64,000 nucleotides of DNA from Acidimicrobiales bacterium (GTDB lineage Bacteria > Actinomycetota > Acidimicrobiia > Acidimicrobiales > Acidimicrobilacustridaceae), in contig JAGYKS010000029.1 in NCBI GenBank assembly GCA_018401565.1, positions 75,001 to 139,000 on the forward strand. Reading direction: 5' to 3'. The position numbers and the translations under genes were made by a program. Positions 39,027 through 48,758 of the stretch are shown here, in pieces. Below the pieces are notes generated by a model. The model did not search any database, had not been told where the DNA came from, and saw only the letters and a list, made by a program, of their open reading frames with translations. Numbering within the stretch: the stretch's first letter is position 1; each line of letters begins with the position of its first letter.

Positions 39027-40117
39027 CAGCTGGTGACCTCGTGTGACTCGTCCATGAGTTCGGCGAACTGGGTGAACAGGTAGGCGGCGTCGTGGGGGCC
39101 GGGGCCGGCCTCAGGATGGTGCTGGGCGCTGAAGGCACGAAGTCCGGCGTGCCGGATGCCCTCGATGGTGCCGTCGTTCAGGTTGACGTGGGTGACGTCG
39201 GCGCCAGGCACCGAACCCTCCACCACGGCAAAGTTGTGGTTCTGACTGGTGATCTCCACCGTGCCGACATCAAGACGCCGCACCGGATGGTTCCCACCGT
39301 GATGACCAAAGGGCAGCTTGAACGTGCTGCCGCCCAGCGCCGTGGCCAGCAACTGGTGTCCGAGGCAGATGCCGAACACCGGAACCTCACCCAGTAGCTC
39401 CTGGATGGTGGCCACGGCCCCGTGCACGGCGGCCGGGTCGCCGGGCCCGTTGGACAAAAACACGCCATCGGGATTGCGGGCCAACACCTCGGCTGCCGGG
39501 GTGGAGGCGGGAACCACCTCCACGGTGGCGATCGACGCCAGATGGTCGAGGATGGTGCGCTTGATGCCGAAGTCGTAGGCCACCACCCGACGGGGGCCAT
39601 CGCCCACCACATAAGGCACCGCCGTGGTGACCTGGGCGACGAGATCTATGCCGTCGGTGCCCGGCTCAGCGGCCGCTGCGGCGGTCAGCGCCTCCAGCGA
39701 GGCGGTGCCGAACGCACCGGGCATGGCCCCGGCGTCACGGATGTGGCGGGTGAGCCGTCGGGTGTCAACGCCGGCGATGCCGGCGATGCCATGGCGGACG
39801 AGCCAGCCATCGAGATCCTCGGTGCTGCGCCAGTTCGACCGCCGACGGGCCAGGTCACGCACCACCACCCCCCGGCAAAACGGCCGTGGCGCCTCGTTGT
39901 CGTCGGGGGTGGTGCCGTAATTGCCGATGTGGGGGTAGGTGAACGTCACAATCTGACCGGCATACGACGGATCGCTGAGCACCTCCTGATACCCGGTCAG
40001 TGTGGTGTTGAACACCACCTCACCGGAGGCCACGCCGCCGGGAGCGTCGGCTCCGATGGCCTCGCCCTCGAACACGCTGCCGTCGGCCAGTACCAATGCT
40101 GCAGATGTGATCGTCAT
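39026..40117 (-). CDS. carA: Carbamoyl-phosphate synthase small subunit
   Basis: Glutaminase subunit, 363 residues. N-terminal domain starts [19 protein letters not shown] with [20 protein letters not shown]. The class I amidotransferase nucleophile is Cys251 in [17 protein letters not shown]; the GGNHPVRRL segment and the histidine in [14 protein letters not shown] complete the site. ATG 40117 overlaps the pyrC stop (ATGA). The 52 upstream codons in the same frame are pyrC shadow. Confidence 0.97.
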
Positions 40118-41399
40118 CGTTGGGCCTCCCCGTTGATCACCACGAACTCGCCGGCCAGCACCGTGTGGCGCACCCGGCCCCGAACCTTGCGCCCGGCGTA
40201 GGGCGTATTGCGACTGCGACTTGCGGTGTGGGCGGGGTCGACCACCCACGTCTCGGTGGGGTCGAACACGCACAGGTTGGCGGGCTCACCGGGTGCAACC
40301 GGGCGGCCATGGAGGTCACCGATGCCGGCGATGGCGGCCGGAACCAGGACGTGGCCGCCAGCAACTGTTCCAGCGGCATGTCGAGTTCGGTGAGCGCCAA
40401 AGCCAGTGCCGTCTCCAGACCCAGCATCCCCGGAGGTGCCTGTTCGAACGGGCGCTCCTTGTCTTCCTGGGTGTGTGGTGCGTGGTCGGTGGCGATGGCA
40501 TTGATGCTGCCGTCGGCCAACCCGGCGCGCACGGCGGCCACGTCGGCGTCGGTGCGCAGCGGGGGTGCCACCTTGAACAGCGGTGAGTAGGAGGCACATT
40601 CGGCGTGGGTGAGGGTGAAGTGATGGGTGGTGGCCTCGGCGGTCACCTGCACTCCCGACGCCCGGGCGGCACGCACCAGTTCCACCGAGCCGGCAGTGGA
40701 CAGGTGCTGGAAGTGCACCCGGGCACCGGTCATGCGCGCCAGCATCAGGTCGCGGGCCACCATGAGTTCCTCGGCTTCGGCCGGCTGGCCCGGGATGCCC
40801 AGCCGAGAGGACCACTCCCCTTCGTGCATGTGCCCACCGGCGGCCAGTTCGTCGACCTCACAGTGCTGGGCCAGAGTGACGCCCAGGTCGCTGGCGTACT
40901 GCATGGCCCGGCGCATGAGGCCGGCGTCTTGCACCCCGGCACCGTCGTCGGTGAACAACCTGACGCCCAACGCCGCCATCTCGGCCATGGGGGCAAGCTG
41001 TTCGCCCCCGCGTCCGACGGTGACCGCCCCGCTGGTGTGCACGTCACACGGAGCGGTGCGACCCAGCTCCAGCACCTCACGCACCACCGCGGCGCAGTCG
41101 ATGGCCGGGGTGGTGTTGGGCATGGCCACGATGGCGGTGTAGCCACCCAGGGCCGCACAACGGGCCCCGGTCTCCACCGTCTCGGCCTCTTCCTTGCCGG
41201 GCTGACGAAGATGCACGTGCACGTCGACCAGGCCGGGGGCGACCACCGCCCCTGATGCGTCCACAACCTCAGCACCCGTGGGGTCGAGGTCGGCACCAAC
41301 CTCGACGATGGTGCCGTCGGCACCCACCCGCACGTCGGCGCGGCGTGAACCGGACTGGTCCACCACCGTCGCTCCGCGAATCAGCACGGTGTCAGCCAC
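40114..41399 (-). CDS. pyrC: Dihydroorotase (frameshift)
   Basis: Zinc enzyme closing carbamoyl aspartate to dihydroorotate, long (class I) type. [23 protein letters not shown] carries the HxH metal pair; [33 protein letters not shown] and [12 protein letters not shown] give the remaining ligands. At about 40350-40370, after [10 protein letters not shown], homology moves one frame to [32 protein letters not shown] and ends at 40114. GTG 41399 ([13 protein letters not shown]) overlaps the pyrB end by eight bases. Confidence 0.94.
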
Positions 41400-42363
41400 G
41401 ATCGTCCTCCACGTCTGCGGTCGGCACTGCCGAGTCCACGCTGGGCACCAGTTCGGTGCCCGATCCCAGCAGCCACCACAGCACGGCCATGCGCACGGCC
41501 ACACCGTTGCGAACCTGGTCCACAACCAGGGCGTTGGGGAGCTCGGCAACCTCGCCAGATATCTCCACTCCCCTGTTCATGGGCCCGGGATGCAGGATCA
41601 CCGCATCAGGATTCATCCGGGCTGCCCGACGGGCCGTCAGCCCGAAACGAGCGGTGTACTCGCGCATCGAAGGCATCAGGTGCTGACCCATGCGTTCGGT
41701 TTGCATCCGAAGCAGGTACACCACGTCGACGTCGCCGGCTACATCATCAAGCGACGAGCTGGTTGCCACCGGCCAACCCTCGAGGCTGGGCGGCATCAGT
41801 GTGGCTGGGGCCACCAGGGTCACGCTCGCCCCCAGAGCCGACATCATGGCCACGTCGCTGCGGGCCACCCGGGAGTGCCGGATGTCGCCAACGATGGCGA
41901 TGCGAAGCCCGTCAAGTGATCCGAATCGTTGCTGAAGGGTGAAGCAGTCCAACAGGGCCTGGGTGGGGTGCTCGTGGGCCCCATCACCGGCGTTGACCAC
42001 CGCAGCATCGGTCCACTGGGCCACCTGGGCCGGAACCCCGGCACACCCATGACGCACCACGATGGCGTCGATGCCCATGGCCTCGATGGTTTCGATGGTG
42101 TCGCGCACCGACTCGCCCTTGTTCACCGATGACGTCCCCACCGAAAACGTCATCACGTCGGCCGACAGGCGCTTGGCGGCAGTCTCGAACGACAGCCGGG
42201 TGCGGGTTGAATCCTCGTAGAACAACGACACCACCGTGCGACCGCGCAGTGCCGGCACCTTGGGGATCCGGCGTGACGACACCTCCAGAAACGACTCCGA
42301 CAGCCGGAACATCTCGGCAAGCATGTCGGGGTCGAGATCGGCGGCCGACAGCAGGCCCGTCAC
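41392..42363 (-). CDS. pyrB: Aspartate carbamoyltransferase catalytic subunit
   Basis: First committed step of pyrimidine synthesis. 323 residues with the carbamoyl-phosphate motif EDSTRTRLSFE (STRTR at 52-56), NAGDGAHEHPTQALLDCF and VILHPGPMNRGVEI near the C-terminus. No pyrI regulatory subunit gene follows; control is probably at the mRNA level through PyrR. The start overlaps the pyrR stop by four bases. Confidence 0.97.
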   Translation of the reverse strand: MTGLLSAADLDPDMLAEMFRLSESFLEVSSRRIPKVPALRGRTVVSLFYEDSTRTRLSFETAAKRLSADVMTFSVGTSSVNKGESVRDTIETIEAMGIDAIVVRHGCAGVPAQVAQWTDAAVVNAGDGAHEHPTQALLDCFTLQQRFGSLDGLRIAIVGDIRHSRVARSDVAMMSALGASVTLVAPATLMPPSLEGWPVATSSSLDDVAGDVDVVYLLRMQTERMGQHLMPSMREYTARFGLTARRAARMNPDAVILHPGPMNRGVEISGEVAELPNALVVDQVRNGVAVRMAVLWWLLGSGTELVPSVDSAVPTADVEDDRG

Positions 42364-42861
42364 TTCACCATCTCCCCGAGGTCGACACCCTCGTCGGTCA
42401 CGTTGACCACCTCGTCACGACGGGTGGGGAGGTTCTTGCCCACGTAGTCGGGACGAATCGGCAACTCGCGATGACCCCGGTCCACCATCACGGCCAACTG
42501 CACCGAACGGGCCCGACCGTGGTCGGCGAGAGCGTCAAGGGCGGCGCGAATGGTGCGGCCGGTGAACAACACGTCGTCAACCAGCACGACCACCAGCCCG
42601 GCCAGATCGAACGGCATGTCGCTTGCTGCCTCGGGGAGCACCGGCCGCAGGCCGATGTCATCGCGGTAAAATGCCACGTCCAGCGTCCCTACCGGCACGT
42701 CGGCGCCGTCGATGCGTTGCAGGGCCTCGGCCATTCGGTACGCCATCGGCACGCCGCCGGTCTGCAGGCCCACCAGGACAACGTCATCGAGACCCCGGTT
42801 GCGTTCGGCCACTCTCGTGGGCCATGCGCCACACGGCCCGGTCCACGTCCTCGGGCGTCAT
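42360..42861 (-). CDS. pyrR: PyrR regulator/uracil phosphoribosyltransferase (frameshift)
   Basis: RNA-binding attenuation regulator of pyrimidine genes. The start is ATG 42861 (MTPEDVDRAVWRMAHES), with AAAGAGGG just before it. After about residue 17 (near 42812) the frame breaks and resumes VAERNRGLDDVVLVGLQTGGVPMAYRMAE. The PRPP loop is LVDDVLFTGRTIRAALD; the C-terminal LPIRPDYVGKNLPTRRDE matches PyrR. The gene heads the operon and lies 16 bases after an attenuator-type terminator, so it probably controls its own transcript in response to UMP. Confidence 0.93.
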
Positions 42862-42876
42862 GACCCTCTTTCGGGC

Positions 42877-42902
42877 AACAAAAACGCCCCCGAAAGGGGG
42901 CG
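42877..42902 (-). terminator. Attenuator terminator before pyrR
   Basis: On the minus strand CGCCCCCTTTCGGGGGCG forms a 7-bp G/C stem with a TTTC loop, followed by TTTTTG. It lies in the pyrR leader, between the PyrR-binding sequence and the ATG 16 bases downstream, so reading into the operon must pass it. Confidence 0.85.
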
Positions 42903-42952
42903 TCAGACGTCGTTCGCGCTCAGCCACATCCGTGGTCCTTTCTGTCCGTATG

Positions 42953-42966
42953 AGCCTCACAGGACT
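42953..42966 (-). promoter_or_regulatory. PyrR-binding RNA loop
   Basis: AGTCCTGTGAGGCT on the minus strand matches the known PyrR-binding consensus ARUCCNGNGAGGYU at every position. A GTCC/GGAC stem can close around it (GGAC at about 42947-42944). With the downstream terminator this forms a PyrR attenuation leader. Confidence 0.85.
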
Positions 42967-42986
42967 CACTTCACGGTCAGGGGATG

Positions 42987-43014
42987 ACCATAGCATCAAC
43001 GCGTGGGGGCGCAA
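42987..43014 (-). promoter_or_regulatory. Promoter of the pyrimidine operon
   Basis: TTGCGC (43014-43009) and TATGGT (42992-42987) are 16 bases apart on the minus strand, in the gap after nusB. Transcription would begin near 42980, about 15-20 bases before the PyrR-binding sequence. Confidence 0.55.
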
Positions 43015-43037
43015 CAGGGCAGGTGCCCCGGCGCCGG

Positions 43038-43481
43038 TCACGAACCGGGGGACGGCCTCACTTCGCGGGCGACCGCAGCAAGCACGCCGTTGACGAAACG
43101 ACCTGAATCGGCGGTCGAGTAGCGCTTGGCCAGTTCCACGGCTTCGTCGATGGCCACGGCAGTGGGCACATCGGGTTCACACAGCAGTTCATAGGTACCG
43201 AGCCGAAGGATGGCGCGGTCCATCGCCGGCATCCGGTCCAACGACCACCCGCGCGACAACGAGGTAATCAACCCGTCGATGCGGTCGAGGTTGGTGTCGA
43301 TGCCATCGACCAGCGTGACGGTGAAGGGATCGGGGGCAAGGATCTGGGCACCGAGGACCACACCCGGCGCCTGCTCACGACTCTCAGCCTCGTACAGCAG
43401 ATGCACGGCGCGTTCGCGTGCCTCGCTGCGGGGGGTGACGACCGGTCGCCCGATGGAGGGCTGAGGTCCCGGTTCGGTCAT
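43038..43481 (-). CDS. nusB: Transcription antitermination factor NusB
   Basis: All-helical RNA-binding protein that works with NusE on rRNA boxA. 147 residues: SEARERAVHLLYEAESREQ at the N-terminus and YELLCEPDVPTAVAIDEAVELAKRYSTADSGRFVNGVLAAV at the C-terminus are standard. ATG 43481 lies six bases after efp, so the two are co-transcribed. Confidence 0.96.
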   Translation of the reverse strand: MTEPGPQPSIGRPVVTPRSEARERAVHLLYEAESREQAPGVVLGAQILAPDPFTVTLVDGIDTNLDRIDGLITSLSRGWSLDRMPAMDRAILRLGTYELLCEPDVPTAVAIDEAVELAKRYSTADSGRFVNGVLAAVAREVRPSPGS

Positions 43482-43487
43482 TGCTGG

Positions 43488-44051
43488 TCAGGCCTTGCCC
43501 AGGTAGTCACCCGAGCGGGTGTCCACCTTGATGCGCTCACCCACGTCGATGAACAAGGGAACCTGCACCACGGCATCAGTCTCCACGGTGGCCGGCTTGC
43601 GTGCCCCCGACACCCGATCACCCTGCACGCCGGGCTCGGTGGCCGTCACCACAAGCTCCACGGACGCCGGGAGGTCGACCCCGATGATCTCGTCGTCGTG
43701 CATGTTGAGCACGGCGCTGGCATTTTCAACCAGGTAGTCCACTGCGGTTCCCAGCAGGCCGGGCGCCACCGTCAGCTGGTCGTAGGTGGTGGAGTCCATG
43801 AACACGTAGTCGTCACCACTCCGGTAGAGAAACTGCATGTCGCGCTTGTCGATCATGGCCCGTTCGAGCTTCTCGTCGGCCCGGAAGGTGCGATCCTGGT
43901 TGGCTCCGGTACGGGTATTGCGCAAGGTGGTCCGGACAAAGGCCCCGCCCTTGCCGGGCTTGACGTGCTGGAAGTCCACGACGTCGAAAAGCACGCCGTC
44001 GAGAATGAGGGTCATGCCGTTTTTCAGGTCATTGGTACTGATGGTCGCCAT
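43488..44051 (-). CDS. efp: Elongation factor P
   Basis: Relieves ribosome stalling at polyproline. 187 residues with the three-domain layout; the tip loop is VKPGKGGAFVRTTLRN, with an unmodified-type lysine (Lys34). YLVENASAVLNMHDDEIIGVDLP and ATVETDAVVQVPLFIDVGERIKVDTRSGDYLG are conserved. The usual C-terminal end is present. It lies 63 bases after pepP and before nusB, as in many Gram-positive genomes. Confidence 0.97.
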   Translation of the reverse strand: MATISTNDLKNGMTLILDGVLFDVVDFQHVKPGKGGAFVRTTLRNTRTGANQDRTFRADEKLERAMIDKRDMQFLYRSGDDYVFMDSTTYDQLTVAPGLLGTAVDYLVENASAVLNMHDDEIIGVDLPASVELVVTATEPGVQGDRVSGARKPATVETDAVVQVPLFIDVGERIKVDTRSGDYLGKA

Positions 44052-44114
44052 GACGTTGGGTTCACCTTCGTGATCAGGGGAGGCATCTCGGGCTCCCCAC
44101 GGTAGTTGCTGGGC

Positions 44115-45242
44115 TCAGACGCCCGATTCCTTGGGGGCACGGGTGAACGGGGTGCAGCCATCGGGCTCCACCAGAACCATGTCCTCGATGCGCACACCGC
44201 CGTGCTCGGGCAGGTACACCCCAGGCTCGACGGTCACGACCCAGCCGGCGTCGATGGCCACGTCGCCGCCTGCGGCCAGACGGGGTTGTTCGTGGATGTC
44301 CAGGCCAACCCCGTGGCCGGTGGAGTGCAAAAAGGCCTCACCCCACCCGGCGGCGTCGATGATGTCGCGACAGGCAGTGTCCACCTGGCCGGTGGTGACG
44401 CCGGCGTGCACGGCATCGACTCCCGCTTGCTGGGCCTCGGCCACCACCTCCCACATCCGTCGCTGGGTGGGGGTGGGCTCCCCCACCCACTGGGTGCGGG
44501 TCATGTCGGAGTGGTAGCCGTCGACCAGGGCGCCGAAGTCGACCACAACCAGATCGCCACCGGCGATGGTGCGTGGCCCGGGACTGTGGTGGGGGCGTGC
44601 GGCGTTGGGACCCGAGGCCACGATGGTCTCGAACGACACGTCGGCGGCCCCCAATCGACGCATCTCGGTGTCCAGTTCGAGGCCGAACTCCGCCTCGGTG
44701 GGCCGGTCGGCCAGACGGTGGCGCAATCGGGAGAAGGCGATGTCGGCGATGGAGGCCGCCGCCAGCAGACGGGCAACCTCTCCGGCGTCCTTGGTCAGCC
44801 GCAGCGACTCGACCAGGCCCACCGATGGGACCAACTCGGCCGACGAAAACCAGTCGCCGGCGAAGCGCTGCTGTTGGGCCCACGACACGTGGTCGGCCTC
44901 AAGGGCGACGCGTGCACACCCGGCGGCGGCGTCGGCCATGATGCGACGCTGGTCGTCGGCGCGCGGCGGCACCTCGAGGTGAGCCTGGACTCCGGCGTCG
45001 GCGAGTTCGGCCTCACTTTGGGTGGTGTAGCGCCCGTCGGTCACGAACCAGAGGTCATCGCCGGTGACCATCACCAGTGCGGCCGACCCGGTGAACCCGG
45101 TGAGGTAGCGGATGTTGGTGAGGTTGGTGACCATCAGGGCATCCACGCCCGCTGCCGCCATGGCGACACGCAAACGCGGGATGCGCAACGACACCTCCAT
45201 GGGCACAAGCGCAGTGAGGTCGGGGACGGTGATCATGCTCAT
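44115..45242 (-). CDS. pepP: Xaa-Pro aminopeptidase (M24 family)
   Basis: Metallopeptidase releasing N-terminal residues before proline, 375 residues from ATG 45242. Creatinase-like N-terminal domain, then the pita-bread fold. Metal ligands are in VVVDFGALVDGYHSDMTRT (two Asp), STGHGVGLDIHEQP (His), TVEPGVYLPEHGGVRIED (Glu, Glu). The open frame runs on upstream through aroQ without a stop, giving an apparent 559-residue fusion. The ATG here overlaps an aroQ TGA in the next frame and follows AAAGAGGT, so I treat pepP as separate. Confidence 0.92.
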   Translation of the reverse strand: MSMITVPDLTALVPMEVSLRIPRLRVAMAAAGVDALMVTNLTNIRYLTGFTGSAALVMVTGDDLWFVTDGRYTTQSEAELADAGVQAHLEVPPRADDQRRIMADAAAGCARVALEADHVSWAQQQRFAGDWFSSAELVPSVGLVESLRLTKDAGEVARLLAAASIADIAFSRLRHRLADRPTEAEFGLELDTEMRRLGAADVSFETIVASGPNAARPHHSPGPRTIAGGDLVVVDFGALVDGYHSDMTRTQWVGEPTPTQRRMWEVVAEAQQAGVDAVHAGVTTGQVDTACRDIIDAAGWGEAFLHSTGHGVGLDIHEQPRLAAGGDVAIDAGWVVTVEPGVYLPEHGGVRIEDMVLVEPDGCTPFTRAPKESGV

Positions 45243-45794
45243 GAGGTGACCTCTTTCGTGGCGCCTTCGCTGGTTGTGACGTCGCTGCTCGAGCCTGCTG
45301 TGGGCGTGCGGCGGCGGTGGCGGCGGCGGTGCGGATGCAAGGGCCAGACGCTCCCCGAGCAGGTCGGCCACCGCCGAGATGGCGAGAAGGTAGCCCAGGG
45401 GGCCGAACCCGCTGATGGTGCCGCTGGCCACCGGGGACACCACCGACGTGTGTCGCCACGGCTCACGGGCTGCAGGACTGGACAGGTGAACCTCCACCAC
45501 GGGCCCGTCGAAGGTGGCGAGGGCGTCGTGGAGCGACCAGCCGTAGTGCGTCAGCGCACCGGGGTTCACCACGATGGCCGCACACCGCCCACGGGCTGCA
45601 TGCACGAGGTCGACAAGATCACCTTCATGGTTGGACTGATGGTGCTCGATGCCCAGACCGTGATCTGCTGCGCGTCGGGTGGTTGCATCGACCAGCTCGG
45701 CCAGCGTCGTCGTTCCGTACACCGACGGCTCGCGTTCGCCCAACAGGTTCAGGTTCGGACCCGAGAGCATCAGGACGGTCGTTGACGCAGTCAT
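45239..45794 (-). CDS. aroQ: 3-dehydroquinate dehydratase, type II (probable frameshift)
   Basis: Third shikimate step, dodecameric type II enzyme. MLSGPNLNLLGEREPSVYG holds the active-site tyrosine; QSNHEGDLVDLVHAA and VVNPGALTHYGWSLHDAL and VEVHLSSPAAREPWRHTSVV are conserved. After LLAISAVADLLGERLALAS the frame enters a GCC/GCG repeat (about 45310-45345). The continuous frame then uses rare codons and joins pepP. The neighbouring frame gives TPTAGSSSDVTTSEGATKEV and ends with TGA overlapping the pepP ATG, a natural junction. ATG 45794 overlaps the aroB stop. Confidence 0.92.
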
Positions 45795-46807
45795 GGCATC
45801 TCCTCGAGCACGTTGGCCACCAAAACCGGATCCACTCCGGGCACCACCTCAATACCGTCGGGCCCGTCGAGCACGAACGTGAGCCCGTCCAGTGCCTTTT
45901 TGTCCCGCCCCATCACCGTGACCAGTTCGGCGACGTCGGCACCGTCGGGAAGGCTGACGGGAAGACCGTACCCCGCAACCACCGATTCGTGGTGGGCAAC
46001 GCCGGCGTCGTCGATTCGGCCCATGGCCGCTGCCAGCCGTCCGGCGAACACCAGACCGATGGCAACCGCCTCGCCGTGACGCAGGTCGAAGTTGCCCTCG
46101 ACCTCAAGGGCGTGGGCCAGCGTATGGCCGTAGTTGAGCAACGCCCGCCGGCCGGATTCACGCTCGTCGGACGCCACCACCTCAGCCTTTATGGCCACAC
46201 ACGCCGCCACCTTGGCCGGCAAACCCGAATCACTGATCGAGCGGGCACCGTCGTCGTCGAGTCCCAGGAAGTGGTACTTGGCCAGTTCCCCGAAACCATT
46301 GCGGACTTCCCGTGGTGGCAACGAGGCAAGGACCTCGGTGTCACAAAGCACCGCCGACGGCTGCCAGAACGAACCGACCAGGTTCTTGCCCTCAGGCAGG
46401 TTGACCCCGGTCTTGCCGCCAATGGCAGCGTCGACCTGCCCCAGCAGGGTGGTGGGCACGTGAACAACAGGCACCCCGCGGTGGTACACCGCGGCGGCAA
46501 ACCCAGCCACGTCGGTGACCAGCCCACCCCCAACAGCCACCACGGCGTCGACCCGGGTCAGACCCCACTGGGCCCACTCCCGACACAGGCCTTCCACGGT
46601 GGCCATGGTCTTGGCCTGCTCACCATCGCCGATGGTGAACACCCGGTGGTCACAGCCGGGATCCACGTCCACACCGATGCCGTCCTGGGTGACCACGGCG
46701 ACACGGCGCACGCCATCGGGAAGCACGGCCGACAGATGGTGTCGGGCACCGACGCCAACCACCACGTCATAAGAGCGCTCAGCGAGCTGGACGGGAACCA
46801 CGATCAC
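45791..46807 (-). CDS. aroB: 3-dehydroquinate synthase
   Basis: Second shikimate step; NAD- and zinc-dependent. 338 residues with VVAVGGGLVTDVAGFAAAVYHRG, VPTTLLGQVDAAIGGKTGVN, NGFGELAKYHFL and NYGHTLAHALE, then HGEAVAIG, which supply the NAD site and metal ligands. GTG 46807 overlaps the aroK stop (GTGA), the aroQ start overlaps its own stop. Confidence 0.97.
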   Translation of the reverse strand: MIVVPVQLAERSYDVVVGVGARHHLSAVLPDGVRRVAVVTQDGIGVDVDPGCDHRVFTIGDGEQAKTMATVEGLCREWAQWGLTRVDAVVAVGGGLVTDVAGFAAAVYHRGVPVVHVPTTLLGQVDAAIGGKTGVNLPEGKNLVGSFWQPSAVLCDTEVLASLPPREVRNGFGELAKYHFLGLDDDGARSISDSGLPAKVAACVAIKAEVVASDERESGRRALLNYGHTLAHALEVEGNFDLRHGEAVAIGLVFAGRLAAAMGRIDDAGVAHHESVVAGYGLPVSLPDGADVAELVTVMGRDKKALDGLTFVLDGPDGIEVVPGVDPVLVANVLEEMP

Positions 46808-47437
46808 GAGTCCTGCTCCCCCGCCAGCAGCAGCCTGCGCTCGCCAACTGCGGTCAGCACACTTGCAGCGACGCCGTTGGCATCGTCGAGAGTGGTGTCC
46901 ACTTCCACGTCGGCCACCTCCCGGTACAGGTCGTCGCGCTCGCCGGCCAGCCGGGTCAACGCCTCGACGGGGCCATCGTCGAGCAGGGGTCGCAGGCCGG
47001 CGTCACCACCACCGACCCGGTCGACCAGGGTGTCCACCGACGCCCGCAGCCAGACCACCAGCGGACGATCCCGCATCAGCTGTCGGCTGTGGGCGTCAAG
47101 CACCGCCCTGGCCTCCGGTGGCCAACACGACGGGGGTTGGCGCGGCAACGACTTCGGCCATCGTCTCTGCCTCAAGGCGTCGGAATTCGGGCTCCCCGTC
47201 GATGGTCACCAATTCGCGCACCGTACGCCCGGCCCGGCGCTCCACCTCGGCGTCCAGGTCGATGAACCTGCGACCCAGCGCGTCAGCCACCAGCGGTCCC
47301 ACCGTCGACTTGCCCACGCCCATCAGCCCAACCAGCACAAGATGCCGCCCGGCAAGGGCGGTCGCGTCAGGCGCGTCAAGCTCGAATGGCGCGTCAGGCG
47401 TGTCAGAAGGCGGTATCGCACCGGCATCAAACTCCAT
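46804..47437 (-). CDS. aroK: Shikimate kinase (frameshift)
   Basis: Phosphorylates shikimate. About 35 acidic, non-conserved residues precede the fold. Walker A is LVGLMGVGKSTVGPLVADAL; then FIDLDAEVERRAGRTV (DxD). Near 47105-47116 the frame breaks inside the conserved GGG: one frame ends VVLATGG and the other resumes AVLDAHSRQLMRDRPLVVWL, continuing through the lid RPLLDDGP to 46804. ATG 47437 or ATG 47446 both overlap the aroC end; the choice is not certain. Confidence 0.9.
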
Positions 47438-48686
47438 CGGAGGCATCCGCAGTGCCATCGAAGGCCAATCCCTCGTCCCAGTTGAGTTCCACTTCGGCGA
47501 CCGCACCACCAGTGGCCACGGTCTGTCGATGCACCTGCTCGGCGAAGCTGCGGGCGTTGCGCACCATCTCGACAACGCTGTCGCCACCGAACTTCCGGGC
47601 GGCCTCGTCGGCGAGCACCAGTGCAACCATGGCTTCGGCCACCACCCCCAGGGCGGGGACGGCGGTCACGTCGGTGCGCTCCCGAAACGACACCGATGCC
47701 TCGTTGGTGGCGGTGTCGACGGTGGCGAGCACGGGCCTGTTGAGCGTGGCCAGGGGCTTCATGGCCACACGGGCCGAAAGCAGTTCCCCGGTGGTGATCC
47801 CGCCCTCGAGGCCGCCAGCCCGAGCGCTGGAACGCTGGTAGGAACCCGTCTCGGCGTCGAACACGATGGCATCGTGGGCCTCAGAACCCCGGCGAGTGGC
47901 CAGATCCATCCCGTCGCCGATCTCGACGGCCTTGACGGCGTGGATGCTCATCAGCGCCTGGGCCAACAGGCCGTCCAGCTTGCGATCCCAATGCACGTGA
48001 CTTCCCAGGCCAACAGGCAGGCCGTAAGCGAGAACCTCGGCCACACCGCCCAGGGAGTCGCCATCGCGGGCGGCGTCACGTATTGCCTGTTCCATGTCCG
48101 CAGCCACCACCGGGTCGCCGCAGCGCACCGCAGAGCTGTCGATGGCCTCGAGGTCAGCCCATGGTCGGCCGGTAGCCGTTGGTCACCGCCACCGGGCCGA
48201 TACGCACGACGTGACTGACGATGCCGACACCCACATGACCGAGCAGCAGCCTGGCTAGGGTGCCGGCCACCACCCGGGCGGCGGTCCACGGGCCGACGCC
48301 CGCTCCAACACATCGCGGGCGTCATCGAACCCGTACTTCTGCATGCCGGCCAGGTCGGCGTGGCCGGGTCGAACCTTGGTGAGAGGTGCGGTCGTGGCGC
48401 CGGGCGCCGGCGACATCTCCACATTCCACTTGCCGCGCTCCCACTCGCTGTTGCCCACCTCGACGGCAACGGGAGATCCCAGGGTCCGGCCGTGACGCAC
48501 CCCGGCCAACAACGTGACCTCATCTTGTTCAAAGCGCATGCGCGGCCCACGCCCGAACCCCAGCCGACGCCTGGCGAGCTGCTCGGAGATGTCCTCCACG
48601 GTCACCTCGAGACCCGCAGGAAGGCCCTCGACGATCACGACAAGGGCCTGGCCATGAGACTCACCGGCGGTCAGGAAACGGATCAC
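47427..48686 (-). CDS. aroC: Chorismate synthase (two frameshifts)
   Basis: Last common step to chorismate, uses reduced FMN. The first frame has [26 protein letters not shown] and [31 protein letters not shown] break at about 48285-48300 moves homology to [21 protein letters not shown] second break near 48160 (ATGGGCTGA where ATGGCTGA is expected) restores [20 protein letters not shown] and the rest, including [20 protein letters not shown]. Stop 47427 overlaps aroK. GTG or ATG at 48686 ([12 protein letters not shown]) is the family start. Confidence 0.93.
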
Positions 48687-48758
48687 GCCCTCAAATCTAC
48701 CGGTACCACGGGGGCCAACACCGCACCGGTTAACCGGTGGACCTCCGCAGCGGGACCA

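Noticed and set aside
44115..45794. A genuine AroQ-PepP fusion enzyme
   Set aside because: Codon use and an ATGA junction in the neighbouring frame favour two separate genes with a slip in a repeat run.
45683..47485. A 600-codon open frame on the plus strand opposite aroB and aroK
   Set aside because: It is antisense to two well conserved enzymes, shows no recognisable domain and is explained by high-GC codon bias. Similar long plus-strand frames at 52869-54734 (opposite alaS), 44106-45785 and 7046-8557 were rejected for the same reason.
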